DNA from: Bacteroidales bacterium
GTDB lineage: Bacteria > Bacteroidota > Bacteroidia > Bacteroidales > Tenuifilaceae
Reading direction: 5' to 3'
Length of the DNA: 64,000 nt
Assembly (NCBI GenBank): GCA_020636845.1
Contig: JACJXD010000008.1
Coordinates: 62,001 to 126,000, forward strand
Under the pieces are notes generated by a model that was given only the letters and a program-made list of their open reading frames with translations, searched no databases and had not been told where the DNA came from. The translations under genes were made by a program, and so were the position numbers. Below, piece by piece: positions 53,431 to 62,460 of this stretch (the first letter of the stretch is position 1; the number at the start of each line of letters is the position of its first letter).

Positions 53431-55362
53431 TTATGAATTTGCCGAGTTAGGAAGCGATATTTTAAATGTTGTTCCAACATTTACTTCACTTTCAACGCTA
53501 ATAGAGCCCTTGTTTTTTTCAACAAACTCTTTGCAGATAATAAGGCCTAAACCGGTACCTTCTTCTTGGTTAGTTCCTTTTGTTGTGCCACTTTCAATTT
53601 TAAATAAATTGGATAGATTTTCCTTGCTAATGCCAACGCCGGTATCTGAAATTAGAATGCTGATAAAGTTATCTTCTTTGTTGCTTTTAACTGTAATAAC
53701 ACCCTTGTTTGGAGTGAACTTTACGGCATTCGATAAAATATTCCTAATTACAGTTACGATGGTTTCCTTATCAGTATAGGAAACGTCATTTTCGGAGAGG
53801 TTGGATATTATGCTAATCCCTTTTTCCTTTGCATGAAGGGATACAATTTCAATGCAGGAATCAACAATTTCTTTTAAGTTAATGTATTCCGGAGATATTT
53901 TAATTTTTCCGGTTTGACTTCTAGACCATGTTAGCAGGCTGTCTATTAGCGACAAAACTTTAATCGAAGATTGGTTTATGTATGTGCTGTACTCTTTAAT
54001 TTTAGTAGCGGAAAGCGAGTCAACTTTTTGGCTTAGTAAATCGGTTAAACCAACAAGAACGTTGAATGGGCTCCTTAAATCGTGTGCTATTATAGAGAAA
54101 AGTTTGTCTTTAGTGCTATTCGATTCCTTTAAATCCTTTTCCGATTTTGATATTTTTCGGATAGCTGTTTCAAGAAGTCTGTTGTCCTTCTTTTTTGTTT
54201 GATACCTATTGAATAAAACGCCGATTGATAGCAATATGAGCAAGGTACCTATAATTAAAAAGTTCCTTTGATTCTCCTGTTTTTTTAGTTTTAAAAGGGT
54301 TATCTCATTTTCCTTTTTTAGTATTTCATTCTCTTTTTCCTTTTGAATTATTTCGAACTTTACATCCATTTTGGCAATATTCTTTCCCATATCATCGGAA
54401 AAGATGCTATCCTTTATGTCCGAGTACTTTTTGTGATAGTTGTAAGCATTCTTATAATCGGTTTTGGCATAGTACAGTTCGGATAGAGTTAAGTAGCAAT
54501 CTCGAATTAGTTGCTTTGAGTTTATTTCTTTAGCAATTACAAGTCCATTTTTGAGATATTGTTCCGATTTACTGTAATTGCCAAGGTTTATATAAACCTC
54601 TCCAATATTTCGTGACGTATTGGAAATGCTCCATTTATTTCCGGCGGCCTTGCTAATATTTAGAGCCTTAAAGTAGTATTCCAAAGCCTTATGGTACTTT
54701 TTTAAGTACCAGTATGTTGCTCCAATGTTATTTAGCGTAACACATTCTGTCTTTTTGTCTTTGTTTTTTACGCAATGGTCTAATGTGATCTGGTAGTAAC
54801 TTAACGCTTTTTCGTACTCTTTCCTTTTTGTATATATTATGCCCAGATTGTTTGATATTTTTTTAGCGAAAGTAAAATTTCCTATAGCATTGCTTAAATC
54901 CCACGCCTTATTTAGATAATCTAAAGCCTTATCTTTATCGTTTATTTCCATGTAAACAATCCCAAGCATGTTGTACGATTCGGCAATTTCCTTTTGATTG
55001 TTGAATTTTTCGCGAATTGCTAATGCTTTAAGGAAATAGTCGATAGCTTTATCGAAATCGCCTAAGTAGTATTCTATTTTACCAATGGTAAATAGTACAG
55101 AGGCGATGGCTTCATCGTTTTTTAACTTTCTTGTTAGTTCAAGGGACTCTAAAGCGTATCCTAGCGATTTGGCATACGATATGGTATCGTAAACTTCAAC
55201 TAGCTTGTTTAGAACTTCAATTTTATTAGTATCAGGAACATTTTCTAATAAATTTACAAGACTATCGACTTTGGCATCTATGGTATTTGCTACCACGATA
55301 TTTGTAAGAAGGAGAGATGATAGAAAACTTATAACTAAATTTTTAGATAGAATTCGTATCAT
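53431..55362 (-). CDS. TPR sensor histidine kinase
   Basis: A 643-residue membrane kinase. Signal-anchor MIRILSKNLVISFLSSLLLTN; about seven TPR units in the periplasm (residues 70-330: YYLGDFDKAIDYFLKALAIR, EKALSYYQITLDHC); a transmembrane helix (FLIIGTLLILLSIGVLF); a coiled linker; then HisKA with FSIIAHDLRSPFNVLVGL (His acceptor), N-box RNILSNAVKFTPNKG, and G-boxes SDTGVGISKENL and GTGLGLIICKEF. No receiver domain and no adjacent regulator, so the partner is encoded elsewhere. The start was set at ATG 55362 rather than further upstream because it directly precedes the signal segment. TPR sensor kinases are typical of Bacteroidota. Confidence 0.88.
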   Translation of the reverse strand: MIRILSKNLVISFLSSLLLTNIVVANTIDAKVDSLVNLLENVPDTNKIEVLNKLVEVYDTISYAKSLGYALESLELTRKLKNDEAIASVLFTIGKIEYYLGDFDKAIDYFLKALAIREKFNNQKEIAESYNMLGIVYMEINDKDKALDYLNKAWDLSNAIGNFTFAKKISNNLGIIYTKRKEYEKALSYYQITLDHCVKNKDKKTECVTLNNIGATYWYLKKYHKALEYYFKALNISKAAGNKWSISNTSRNIGEVYINLGNYSKSEQYLKNGLVIAKEINSKQLIRDCYLTLSELYYAKTDYKNAYNYHKKYSDIKDSIFSDDMGKNIAKMDVKFEIIQKEKENEILKKENEITLLKLKKQENQRNFLIIGTLLILLSIGVLFNRYQTKKKDNRLLETAIRKISKSEKDLKESNSTKDKLFSIIAHDLRSPFNVLVGLTDLLSQKVDSLSATKIKEYSTYINQSSIKVLSLIDSLLTWSRSQTGKIKISPEYINLKEIVDSCIEIVSLHAKEKGISIISNLSENDVSYTDKETIVTVIRNILSNAVKFTPNKGVITVKSNKEDNFISILISDTGVGISKENLSNLFKIESGTTKGTNQEEGTGLGLIICKEFVEKNKGSISVESEVNVGTTFKISLPNSANS

Positions 55363-55512
55363 TTTCTTTCGGTTAATTATTGCAAAAGTTAGCAAAAGAT
55401 TTCTAATTCTACTCTAAAAGGTTGATTATGTTTTTATTTATGAGGATATGCTATATTGCATGTTAGCAGCAGGTTTTACCTTTTTTCACTTAATCCAAGA
55501 TTATAACAAAAA

Positions 55513-56115
55513 TTAATTGTCTAATGATTTTCCAACAACTTGTGTATAAACAATTTTTTCATTCTCATTTAACTCAAGAGTCTTGTGTAATTTATCTCTA
55601 TCAACTAATCCGAGAATAACGGTACTCAAGTCGGTTGCAGCACAATACAGATAAACATTTTGACTTATAAACCCTGTATCGGTTGCCGATGTAAACCATT
55701 TATTTTCGTCTTTTTTGAATTGAAATGCTTTTAGTTTTGAATAATCCGAAACATAAATCAATCCAACAGGAGCAGAACGCATCATTTTTTGTGTTCCAAT
55801 ATATTCTCTAATGTCCTTCGCAAGAATTTTAATCAATTGGTGGTTTTTCTCGTCATAAAGGTAAACTCCATTTGATAAGGCGATATAAACTTTAATTTCT
55901 TGTGAGTTACAGGCAGATGGGACGCTTCTCCTACTTTTACTTTTCTTTGTCTCTTTGTGTGTAACTCCGCAAGCAGCCCATAGCAAATTTGAAATTTCTT
56001 GTTCAGAAAGATTTGAATCTTTCCACTTTCTTTTTGTTCGTCGCTTTTCAATTGCTTTCATTAATGGAAAATCAAGGTCTTTCTGAGGCTCTGGAAGTTT
56101 TATAAAATTTGTCAT
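55513..56115 (-). CDS. Nitroreductase-family (SagB-like) oxidoreductase
   Basis: A 200-residue FMN-dependent oxidoreductase. It begins with the family's KAIEKRRTKRKWKDSNLSEQEISNLLWAACGV segment (residues 22-53; Arg for FMN phosphate), then SRRSVPSACNSQEIKVYIA and the C-terminal TGFISQNVYLYCAATDLSTVI with family text. This arrangement matches the SagB/ThcOx branch of small NAD(P)H:FMN oxidoreductases. It is divergent from tetR by 297 bases; whether the TetR protein controls it is unknown since no matching operator was found on its side. Confidence 0.78.
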   Translation of the reverse strand: MTNFIKLPEPQKDLDFPLMKAIEKRRTKRKWKDSNLSEQEISNLLWAACGVTHKETKKSKSRRSVPSACNSQEIKVYIALSNGVYLYDEKNHQLIKILAKDIREYIGTQKMMRSAPVGLIYVSDYSKLKAFQFKKDENKWFTSATDTGFISQNVYLYCAATDLSTVILGLVDRDKLHKTLELNENEKIVYTQVVGKSLDN

Positions 56116-56382
56116 AATTGATTCTTAATTGCGTTTCGAAACAAAACTATATTGTTTTAAAATGTTTCTCATTAACAATCAGAAACAATTTTAAAATATA
56201 ACAGATTATCAACTTGTTACAAAACTTCGTTAGTTTATTGCTAACTACTAAATAACAGTGGTTTAGTCTATTCGTGTATTGTATTGTTTTCTACCTTTAA
56301 ATATTTCAGCATTTTTGAAGTTTCAAGGGAAAGATGTTAGAAAAAAATGAAGGAAAGTTGGTTGAGATTAAAATAATTGATG

Positions 56383-56390
56383 TACTTTTG
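56383..56390 (+). promoter_or_regulatory. -7 box of tetR
   Basis: TACTTTTG (TAnnTTTG), 22 bases before the ATG at 56413. It overlaps the first bases of the operator at 56389, so repressor binding would block it. An in-frame TTG at 56377 lies upstream of this box and cannot be the start. Confidence 0.6.
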
Positions 56391-56406
56391 TGAGCGAATA
56401 CTTACA
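56389..56406. promoter_or_regulatory. TetR operator, copy 1
   Basis: TGTGAGCGAATACTTACA. Its reverse complement, TGTAAGTATTCGCTCACA, matches copy 2 (57017-57034) at 16 of 18 bases. It is a near-palindrome with arms TGTRAG[TC]/[AG]CTYACA around a 4-base centre. Confidence 0.7.
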
Positions 56407-56412
56407 AGCAAG

Positions 56413-57000
56413 ATGAGACAACCAACAGAGGTGAGACAGGAGCAAATAAAGCAGGCTGTGCTCGATATTATATATACCGATGGGTTAAAGAATTTATCCA
56501 CTCGAATGCTCGCTCAGCGTATTGGAATGAGCGAAGGGGCTATATTTAGGCATTTTTCAACTAAACAGGATATAATTTTATCTATTATTAGTGATGTTCA
56601 AAAAGATCTTATTGGGTCGTTACGCTCTATTGCTAATTCCACTGTGGAACCGGAGGCGCGATTGAAAGAGTTTCTTTGCCATACGGTACAATATCTTATC
56701 CATAATAAAGGAATCACGATGTTGCTTTTCTCCGAAGCATCGCACAACAACGATACCGTTTTAAAAGGTAAACTAAAGCAGATTTTCAATAATCAGAAAA
56801 AACTGGTAAGTAAAATATTTCTTGACGGTATTGCTTTAGGAAAGTGGGACGAAAGTATCCCTGTAGAAAATCTTGCGACAATATACATGGGCATTCCCGT
56901 GTCTTTAAATATAGAGCTTATTCTTAGCGATGGGGAATTTTATACAGAAAATTTTTGTAGTCGTATGATGCAACTATTGCTTAAAATATTAGACAAATAA
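56413..57000 (+). CDS. TetR-family transcriptional regulator
   Basis: A 195-residue repressor. The N-terminal helix-turn-helix is RQEQIKQAVLDIIYTDGLKN...STRMLAQRIGMSEGAIFRHF with STKQDIILSII, the usual end of the TetR DNA-binding domain. The C-terminal ligand domain is all-helical. It sits 47 bases before tauE on the same strand. Two near-identical operators, one over its own promoter and one just upstream of tauE, indicate that it represses itself and the tauE-porin-fmdE genes. Inducer unknown. Confidence 0.9.
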   Translation: MRQPTEVRQEQIKQAVLDIIYTDGLKNLSTRMLAQRIGMSEGAIFRHFSTKQDIILSIISDVQKDLIGSLRSIANSTVEPEARLKEFLCHTVQYLIHNKGITMLLFSEASHNNDTVLKGKLKQIFNNQKKLVSKIFLDGIALGKWDESIPVENLATIYMGIPVSLNIELILSDGEFYTENFCSRMMQLLLKILDK

Positions 57001-57016
57001 ATTTTTTTAGAATATA

Positions 57017-57034
57017 TGTAAGTAATCACTCACA
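57017..57034. promoter_or_regulatory. TetR operator, copy 2
   Basis: TGTAAGTAATCACTCACA, 13 bases before the tauE ATG. Arms TGTAAGT and ACTCACA flank AATC. Its close match to copy 1 over tetR is the evidence for specific regulation. Confidence 0.7.
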
Positions 57035-57047
57035 TTAATTTTAAGAT

Positions 57048-57800
57048 ATGCTATATACAATAGTTTTTATAATTATTTCCGCAACCTCTTTTGTATTTGC
57101 CATGCTTGGCCTTGGAGGAGGAATGATTTATGTGCCTGTACTCAATTGGGCAGGATTCGATATGAAAGAAGTAGCAATTCCTTTAGGTTTGCTGTTGAAC
57201 GGGTTGAATACCGCATTAGTGCTAATTCCTTTTGCGCGTAAGAGAATGGTAGATTGGAAAGGTGGAGCGGTAATGGCTGCTACGGCATTGGTGGCTTCTC
57301 CGCTTGGAGCCATGGTAAGCGGGAGAGTGCCGGTTTCTACCCTTAAATTATTGTTTGCTTTAATGGTTGTGGCGGCTGCATTGCGTACGCTTTGGGCATC
57401 GAAACAGTCTGAACCCGAAGCCATGATGTCCTTCAAAAAAAGGAGCATCCTTGGATTCTTTACAGGTGGTTTTGCTGGCTTTGTTGGAGGAATGTTGGGG
57501 ATTGGCGGTGGCTTTATAATTGCCCCTATTTTAATGATGATGGGATATAAAACCAAAGAAGCTGCAGCCACAACGGCGTTTGTGGTTACTTTCTCGTCTA
57601 TATCCGGGTATTTGGGACACATGTCGCAGGGACACATGAACTGGTGGCTTACGGGAATAGTGGTTGTTGCTGTTGTTATAGGTTCCCAGTTGGGTGGGCG
57701 TTATATGACAAACAAGGCTAAATCGAAACAGGTAAAAGTAGTTTATGCGGTTGTACTGTTGCTCATTGCTATTAAAATGGGCTATAGCGTAATTAAATAG
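57048..57800 (+). CDS. TSUP (TauE/SafE) family anion exporter
   Basis: A 250-residue inner-membrane protein with eight predicted helices in two repeats. Both repeats show the family's glycine motif: FAMLGLGGGMIYVPVLNW and GGMLGIGGGFIIAPILMMMG. Characterised TSUP proteins export sulfite, sulfoacetate or thiosulfate-type anions. It follows tetR by 47 bases over an operator and precedes a porin by 14 bases, so it is the first structural gene of the induced operon. The substrate is likely a sulfur or organic anion; that is inference. Confidence 0.85.
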   Translation: MLYTIVFIIISATSFVFAMLGLGGGMIYVPVLNWAGFDMKEVAIPLGLLLNGLNTALVLIPFARKRMVDWKGGAVMAATALVASPLGAMVSGRVPVSTLKLLFALMVVAAALRTLWASKQSEPEAMMSFKKRSILGFFTGGFAGFVGGMLGIGGGFIIAPILMMMGYKTKEAAATTAFVVTFSSISGYLGHMSQGHMNWWLTGIVVVAVVIGSQLGGRYMTNKAKSKQVKVVYAVVLLLIAIKMGYSVIK

Positions 57801-57814
57801 TTGAAAACAAATTT

Positions 57815-58813
57815 ATGGGACAATTTAAGAAACTATTGGTTACTATTTTGGTACTGCTAACTTTTAGGAGTGTAGCTGTTTCGCAATCGGGGAATTGGCC
57901 TAAATGGAATGGGTATATACAAACAAGGGTTGCTAGCAATTTCGATAAGTTTACCGAATTTACCGTTCGCCGTTCTAAGTTGTGGGTGTACGGGAGTTTG
58001 CCAAAAGCGAACTATGTATCCTACAAGGTTCAAATGGTTTACCGTTCTTTCAAGGACGAAACGGTTGTGCTTCAGGATGCGTTGGCGAATATCCGTTTGA
58101 GAAACTTCGGTGAAGTAAAAATCGGTCGATTTGTACCCGATTTTATGCTGCAACGGATCCAGCCTGATTATGAAATTCCGGTACTTGAGCGTGCATCTGT
58201 AATAAATAGTTTGACTATTAACGAGAAACAAATGGGAAGGGAAGTTGGTGCTCAATACACGTTACAATCGAATGCTTTTCATTTTAGTGTTGGCGTTTTT
58301 AATGCGAATGTTGATGCCCCGAGTCATAGTAAGGATAATTCATTCCTTTCTACGTCACGATTGGAATACAAAGTTATTCATCAAAATAATTTTTGGGTTT
58401 CTATAGGCGGATCGGTAGCGTACAGATACCTGAACGGGCTGACAATGGCTAATATTTATAATGCCGATAGTACTATTATCGGTGATGATTTTCGATGGGG
58501 TGTGGAAACCCAATTGCATTGGAATAAGTTTGATTTGCAAGGAGAATATGTGCAGGCAAATATAAATAGCGATGCTGCAAAAGGATGGTATGGAATTGCT
58601 TGCTATTCTTTTCTGACAAAGTACCAAGTGATTGCGCTTACCGAGAAGTACATTGACCTAAATCCAGATACTAATAACAATTGTTGGGTTGGAGTTGGTG
58701 TAAACTATAAGATAACTGGCAAAACAAAATTAATGGCTGATTTTAAGGCGCAGGAGGAAGGCTCAGAATATAATTATTTGGGAGATATACAACTGCAAGT
58801 CTTTTTTAATTAA
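57815..58813 (+). CDS. OprO/OprP-like outer-membrane porin
   Basis: A 332-residue beta-barrel. Signal peptide MGQFKKLLVTILVLLTFRSVAVSQ; the mature start WPKWNGYIQTRVASNFD and the strand FTVRRSKLWVYGSLPKANYVSYKVQMVY match phosphate-selective-porin-like proteins of Bacteroidota. It has LRNFGEVKIGRFVPDFMLQR and the end YLGDIQLQVFFN with terminal Phe-rich strand. It lies 14 bases after the TSUP exporter gene, so an inner- and an outer-membrane anion path are made together. Confidence 0.82.
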   Translation: MGQFKKLLVTILVLLTFRSVAVSQSGNWPKWNGYIQTRVASNFDKFTEFTVRRSKLWVYGSLPKANYVSYKVQMVYRSFKDETVVLQDALANIRLRNFGEVKIGRFVPDFMLQRIQPDYEIPVLERASVINSLTINEKQMGREVGAQYTLQSNAFHFSVGVFNANVDAPSHSKDNSFLSTSRLEYKVIHQNNFWVSIGGSVAYRYLNGLTMANIYNADSTIIGDDFRWGVETQLHWNKFDLQGEYVQANINSDAAKGWYGIACYSFLTKYQVIALTEKYIDLNPDTNNNCWVGVGVNYKITGKTKLMADFKAQEEGSEYNYLGDIQLQVFFN

Positions 58814-58972
58814 AAATTATATGAATTAATTAAAGATGTTTCAGGGAATTGTGAGATAATAAAAAGAAGTTGCAGTGTCGATTATTATTTATCCACTCAG
58901 GTTTTATGAAACAGAAAAGTAAGAATTGCTACATGTAAATAAAATGAATGTTAAACTTAACACTTTAGGAAA

Positions 58973-59575
58973 ATGATTGATCCAAAAGAATGGCTCGAGT
59001 TCGGGCAAAAATTTCACGGGCATAAATGTCCGGCAATGCCAATGGGGTTGCGTGCAGGTGCTGCAGCAATGAATGCACTTGGTGTAGAACGGGCAAAGGA
59101 TGGTCAACTTGTTGCCTTTGTAGATCTTGGCGAAGACCATTGTGCAACCTGTTATGGCGATGGGTTACAGGTGATTATGGGTACAACGTTCGGCAAGGGT
59201 AATATTAAAAAGACTCATAAAGGGAAATGGGCTGTTACATTGGTCGATCGAGCAACTGGTAGAGCCGTTAGGGTAACTCCCAAAGCAGAAACCATGCAAA
59301 ACAATAAAAAATCGAAATTTTTTACCGATTACCGGATGCTTGGGAAACCCGCAAGTGTAGTTCCTGCCGAGGTTGTTGAGCCTTTAATTGAAGGGGTGAT
59401 GAATGCTCCCGATGAAAAGTTATTCAATATTTCGCCAGTTTTCGAGTATAAACTTGAGCCTAAAAAGGACAGTTTCGATAGTTTTGTTTGTGAAGAGTGT
59501 GGCGAAATGACTGTTATGAAATACGGACGCATTAAAGGGGATAAGAAGGTCTGCATAGATTGTGCTGCAAAGTAA
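58973..59575 (+). CDS. FmdE-family protein with zinc-ribbon tail
   Basis: A 200-residue cytosolic protein. The FmdE domain is clear: FHGHKCPAMPMGLRAG near residue 14, DHCATCYGDGLQVIMGTTFG near 55, and KGNIKKTHKGKWAVTLVDR. The C-terminus has a zinc ribbon with CEECGE and CIDC. FmdE was named in methanogens for association with formylmethanofuran dehydrogenase; in bacteria its role is unsettled, with links to molybdo/tungsto-enzymes and sulfur metabolism proposed. It follows the porin by 159 bases and is closed by a strong terminator, so it is probably the last gene of the TetR-controlled set, though the gap could hold a second promoter. Confidence 0.85.
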   Translation: MIDPKEWLEFGQKFHGHKCPAMPMGLRAGAAAMNALGVERAKDGQLVAFVDLGEDHCATCYGDGLQVIMGTTFGKGNIKKTHKGKWAVTLVDRATGRAVRVTPKAETMQNNKKSKFFTDYRMLGKPASVVPAEVVEPLIEGVMNAPDEKLFNISPVFEYKLEPKKDSFDSFVCEECGEMTVMKYGRIKGDKKVCIDCAAK

Positions 59576-59599
59576 ATAACCTTTTTAACTACTTTTAGG

Positions 59600-59634
59600 A
59601 AGGCTGAACCAGTTTTTGATTCAGCCTTTTTTAG
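59600..59634 (+). terminator. Terminator of the tetR-tauE-porin-fmdE unit
   Basis: Perfect 9-bp stem AAGGCTGAA/TTCAGCCTT (59600-59608, 59620-59628), then TTTTAG. The 275 bases beyond it show nothing recognisable. Confidence 0.85.
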
Positions 59635-59909
59635 TTTAAGAAGATGTGTTAATTGCCGAATACATGGTGTAAAATACTGTTAGTTTATCCTGCTTTTTTG
59701 GAGAATTTCAATTTACTATGTAGTAATGTAATGGCGCTTAAATTGAAGCATATGTTATAGAGTTATCGTTTTTTATTTTCAAAAGTCTTGTTTTTGATTT
59801 GTAATCAAAATGTTACGGGAATTCCGCTTTTTGATAGTGAAACAATCAACCCATATTCTTTGTAATTGAAAGAAACTTAAACGAAATGAGTAGGCAAGGA
59901 AAAGTTTGT

Positions 59910-60530
59910 CTATTTACTTTGAGTTAAAACGGTTACTACAGTAACAAAAATACTCCATACGGCTATTCCATTAATAAAAAAAAGTTCTGTTGATCCGTTA
60001 ATTCCTGTTTTGATAAATAAAAATATAGTTAACAGGATTACTATGCCTATTATTATTAATCCTGTTAATCCAAGAAAAGGAATTTTAGTAAGGATTAGCA
60101 GTTGATATGTTATAATTAGTCCGGGTATCGATAAAAACACAACAACAGCTAAAAGATTATGCATAATACGCTGCAAGGTAGGTTTTAAATTTTCTAAACT
60201 GTACGGATTAATATTGTGAGGGACAAAGGCCAATAATGCAAGCGATGCAAAGCATATATCTATGTCACGCATTAATTTTTCGTATCCTCCTAAATCGTAA
60301 AACTTTGAAAGTAACCAGAAAAAAATGTATAAAAGAATAGCCGAGGAAAACAGAAGACGAGTATATTCTTTTACATGTTTTTTCCCGTATAAACTTTTAT
60401 TACTTAAGAAACTAAGCGTTTGGGTTTTAAGATTAATTTTAGTATGTCGAATCGTTTTTTTTACAGTATATGGTAATAGTCCTGCAAACGTAAACCCTAC
60501 TAACAGTATGAATAGTTTAATCCAGAACAT
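59910..60530 (-). CDS. Six-helix membrane protein of unknown function
   Basis: A 206-residue integral membrane protein with about six hydrophobic helices (near residues 3-22, 60-78, 90-105, 122-145, 148-170, 183-203). A basic loop HTKINLKTQTLS...YGKKHVKEYTR lies between the first two. No recognised family signature; the layout is like DUF998 or similar small multispan proteins. It is alone on the minus strand, 263 bases downstream-oriented from the MFS gene. Strongly AT-rich. Confidence 0.55.
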   Translation of the reverse strand: MFWIKLFILLVGFTFAGLLPYTVKKTIRHTKINLKTQTLSFLSNKSLYGKKHVKEYTRLLFSSAILLYIFFWLLSKFYDLGGYEKLMRDIDICFASLALLAFVPHNINPYSLENLKPTLQRIMHNLLAVVVFLSIPGLIITYQLLILTKIPFLGLTGLIIIGIVILLTIFLFIKTGINGSTELFFINGIAVWSIFVTVVTVLTQSK

Positions 60531-60793
60531 AAAGACAAAAGGTTATTGGTAATGCTTATTTTTGTTATTGAAAATAAATAAGTTAGGTATATGTCAGCAA
60601 TTTTATTCAAAACTACAAAATATCTCCGAAAAGCACAGCGTTATTCTATAATTCTGGAAAACTTTCTGAAGTAGAGATGTTCTTCTTTTTAAGTTAATCG
60701 AGTTGAAATTTTTGGTATAAAGTTGATTTATTCAATATTGAATGGCTTTAAGTGAATGTTTAGCGAAGGGCTATAACGATAAATTAGGATGGA

Positions 60794-61966
60794 TTATTTC
60801 TCCTTTTTTAACCACAGCACAAATGGAATTGCGCCTAACGACAAAATCGAAGAAATAAGATATGTTTTTTCGAGGCTAAGCCAATCTCCCATTAATCCGG
60901 CAGCAAATACGGCTAAAGCAGCTGTGACATAATTTATCGTCATATAAATGCTGTTCATAAACACAGGAAAATCTTTTGATCTATCTTGAACAAGTGCTAT
61001 TAGTACAGGGCCAGGCGCAAAGACAAAAAATCCCAATAATACCAGAAACACAAAAGAAAGCCATCCTCCAGAGTTGATAAATAGAAACATCATAATAGGC
61101 GACGTTACACTAATTATTAACAATGTAGTTCGGCGCCCTATTTTATCCGAAATGCCTCCTGCCAAAATTGTACCCAATGCCCCTGCCAACTGAAAAACAG
61201 CCAAAGCGGTGTTGGCAAACCAAAGGCTAGTACCCTTTTCGGAATAGTAAAAGGTTGGCAAAAATGCGGTTAGTCCTGACTTCATTATTGCCCTGAAGAG
61301 CGTAATTCCTATTAGTATTCCAAAAAATGGCAGGTATTTTTTTAACGATGGTAGTACGGTACTATTTTTTGATTTCTCCTCTTTAATTTCATCGGATATT
61401 TTTATGTTTTTAAGTTTTAGAAATAAAATAAACGATGCAACTAGACCAAATGGGATAAGCCTCCAGGTTCCTTCAAGTCCCCAGTACGAAACTGAAGCCG
61501 TAATTATTAGCGGTCCCGCCGTTCTTGCCAATTCACCTCCAAACATGTAATAGCTCATTCCTCGTCCGGTAAATTTGCCAGATAGCCGTTTTACCATTGT
61601 TGGTGCTGGAACATGAAACATGGCGCTACTTATGCCCATGGTAAATAGCAGAATTGATATAATGGTAAAAGATGGTGCCAGGCCTAAAAGGCTCATTGCT
61701 ATTGCAGTGATTGCCGGTGTTAGTATAATGAAGTACCTTGCAGCGGTTCTTTCTGCTATTATCCCAATAACAGGGTTTAGAAACCATGGAATACGCATTA
61801 TAAGATCCCAGATTGAGGCCAGAGCCAGTGTAATGCCAAATTTTTCTATTAGCAGAGGTCTAAGTGGAGCTAAAAAGGAAGAGTAAATGTCATGCAGCAT
61901 ATGCGATGCTGCTACAAGAATTACGTTACCCGTTTGGAATGTTTTAGACGATTGCTTTTCTTCCAT
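60794..61966 (-). CDS. MFS exporter, Fsr (fosmidomycin-resistance) type
   Basis: A 390-residue transporter with 12 hydrophobic segments. Features: HMLHDIYSSFLAPLRPLLIE in TM1, IGIIAERTAARYF, FHVPAPTMVKRLSG, GMSYYMFGGELARTAGPLII, and AGGISDKIGRRTTLLIISV as motif A between halves. The HDIYS...FLAPL...PLLI and HVPA patterns are those of the Fsr/fosmidomycin-resistance branch. It probably exports a small metabolite or drug; substrate unknown. Monocistronic in appearance. Confidence 0.8.
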   Translation of the reverse strand: MEEKQSSKTFQTGNVILVAASHMLHDIYSSFLAPLRPLLIEKFGITLALASIWDLIMRIPWFLNPVIGIIAERTAARYFIILTPAITAIAMSLLGLAPSFTIISILLFTMGISSAMFHVPAPTMVKRLSGKFTGRGMSYYMFGGELARTAGPLIITASVSYWGLEGTWRLIPFGLVASFILFLKLKNIKISDEIKEEKSKNSTVLPSLKKYLPFFGILIGITLFRAIMKSGLTAFLPTFYYSEKGTSLWFANTALAVFQLAGALGTILAGGISDKIGRRTTLLIISVTSPIMMFLFINSGGWLSFVFLVLLGFFVFAPGPVLIALVQDRSKDFPVFMNSIYMTINYVTAALAVFAAGLMGDWLSLEKTYLISSILSLGAIPFVLWLKKEK

Positions 61967-62140
61967 AAAAATAGTATCGCTTTGGTTGAGGTTCTATATA
62001 GCGGTGCAAAGGTATGCCATTTTATGTAGGCAGAGCAATGGAATTGAAAAATGGTTATAGTTGCGGGTAGTTGTTAATTTATATCTCATTGATTTAAAAA
62101 CAGCTCTGAGTGTTTTTACTATAAAAAATATCATTGTTTA

Positions 62141-62314
62141 ATGGTAGTAATGGAAGAGAGGCTAAGCCAAGTAACTATGCTATGGAAAAATAAGTCTATG
62201 GGTAAGTTTAAGAAATTAATGCATATCTTTTATAAAAGGCGATATGGCGTAATATTGAAAAAATGGTATGTGTTTAGAATCATTGTTGGTTATTTGCAAA
62301 AATTTTTCTTTTGA
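62141..62314 (+). CDS. Possible very small basic protein, 57 aa
   Basis: An open frame of 57 residues, MVVMEERLSQVTML...KKWYVFRIIVGYLQKFFF, with about 14 Lys/Arg and a strongly amphipathic/hydrophobic end (FRIIVGYLQKFFF). It lies in a 790-base gap between the MFS gene and the cassette. No promoter box of the TAnnTTTG type was seen nearby and no homologue is recalled. It could be a membrane-acting small peptide or chance. Confidence 0.25.
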   Translation: MVVMEERLSQVTMLWKNKSMGKFKKLMHIFYKRRYGVILKKWYVFRIIVGYLQKFFF

Positions 62315-62415
62315 ATCGAAAAATTGCGCATTGCTGTTTTTACCTAAAATATGAGAATAGAAATGAAAAATATTGTTACCTAAAAATCATTCTTCGTTTT
62401 TTATTCGATTCTTAA

Positions 62416-62450
62416 AAAGGAATCATCTTTGTAATAAAGATGATTCCTTT
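62416..62450 (-). terminator. Terminator after a truncated gene
   Basis: Perfect 15-bp stem AAAGGAATCATCTTT/AAAGATGATTCCTTT (62416-62430, 62436-62450). On the minus strand it starts 11 bases past the stop of the fragment at 62461 and runs into TTTTTAAG. Confidence 0.75.
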
Positions 62451-62460
62451 ACTTTCTATT

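Noticed and set aside
57128..57637. 169-residue minus-strand frame opposite tauE
   Set aside because: Antisense shadow of the glycine-rich TSUP repeats; composition (Pro, Lys, Asn blocks) is not protein-like.
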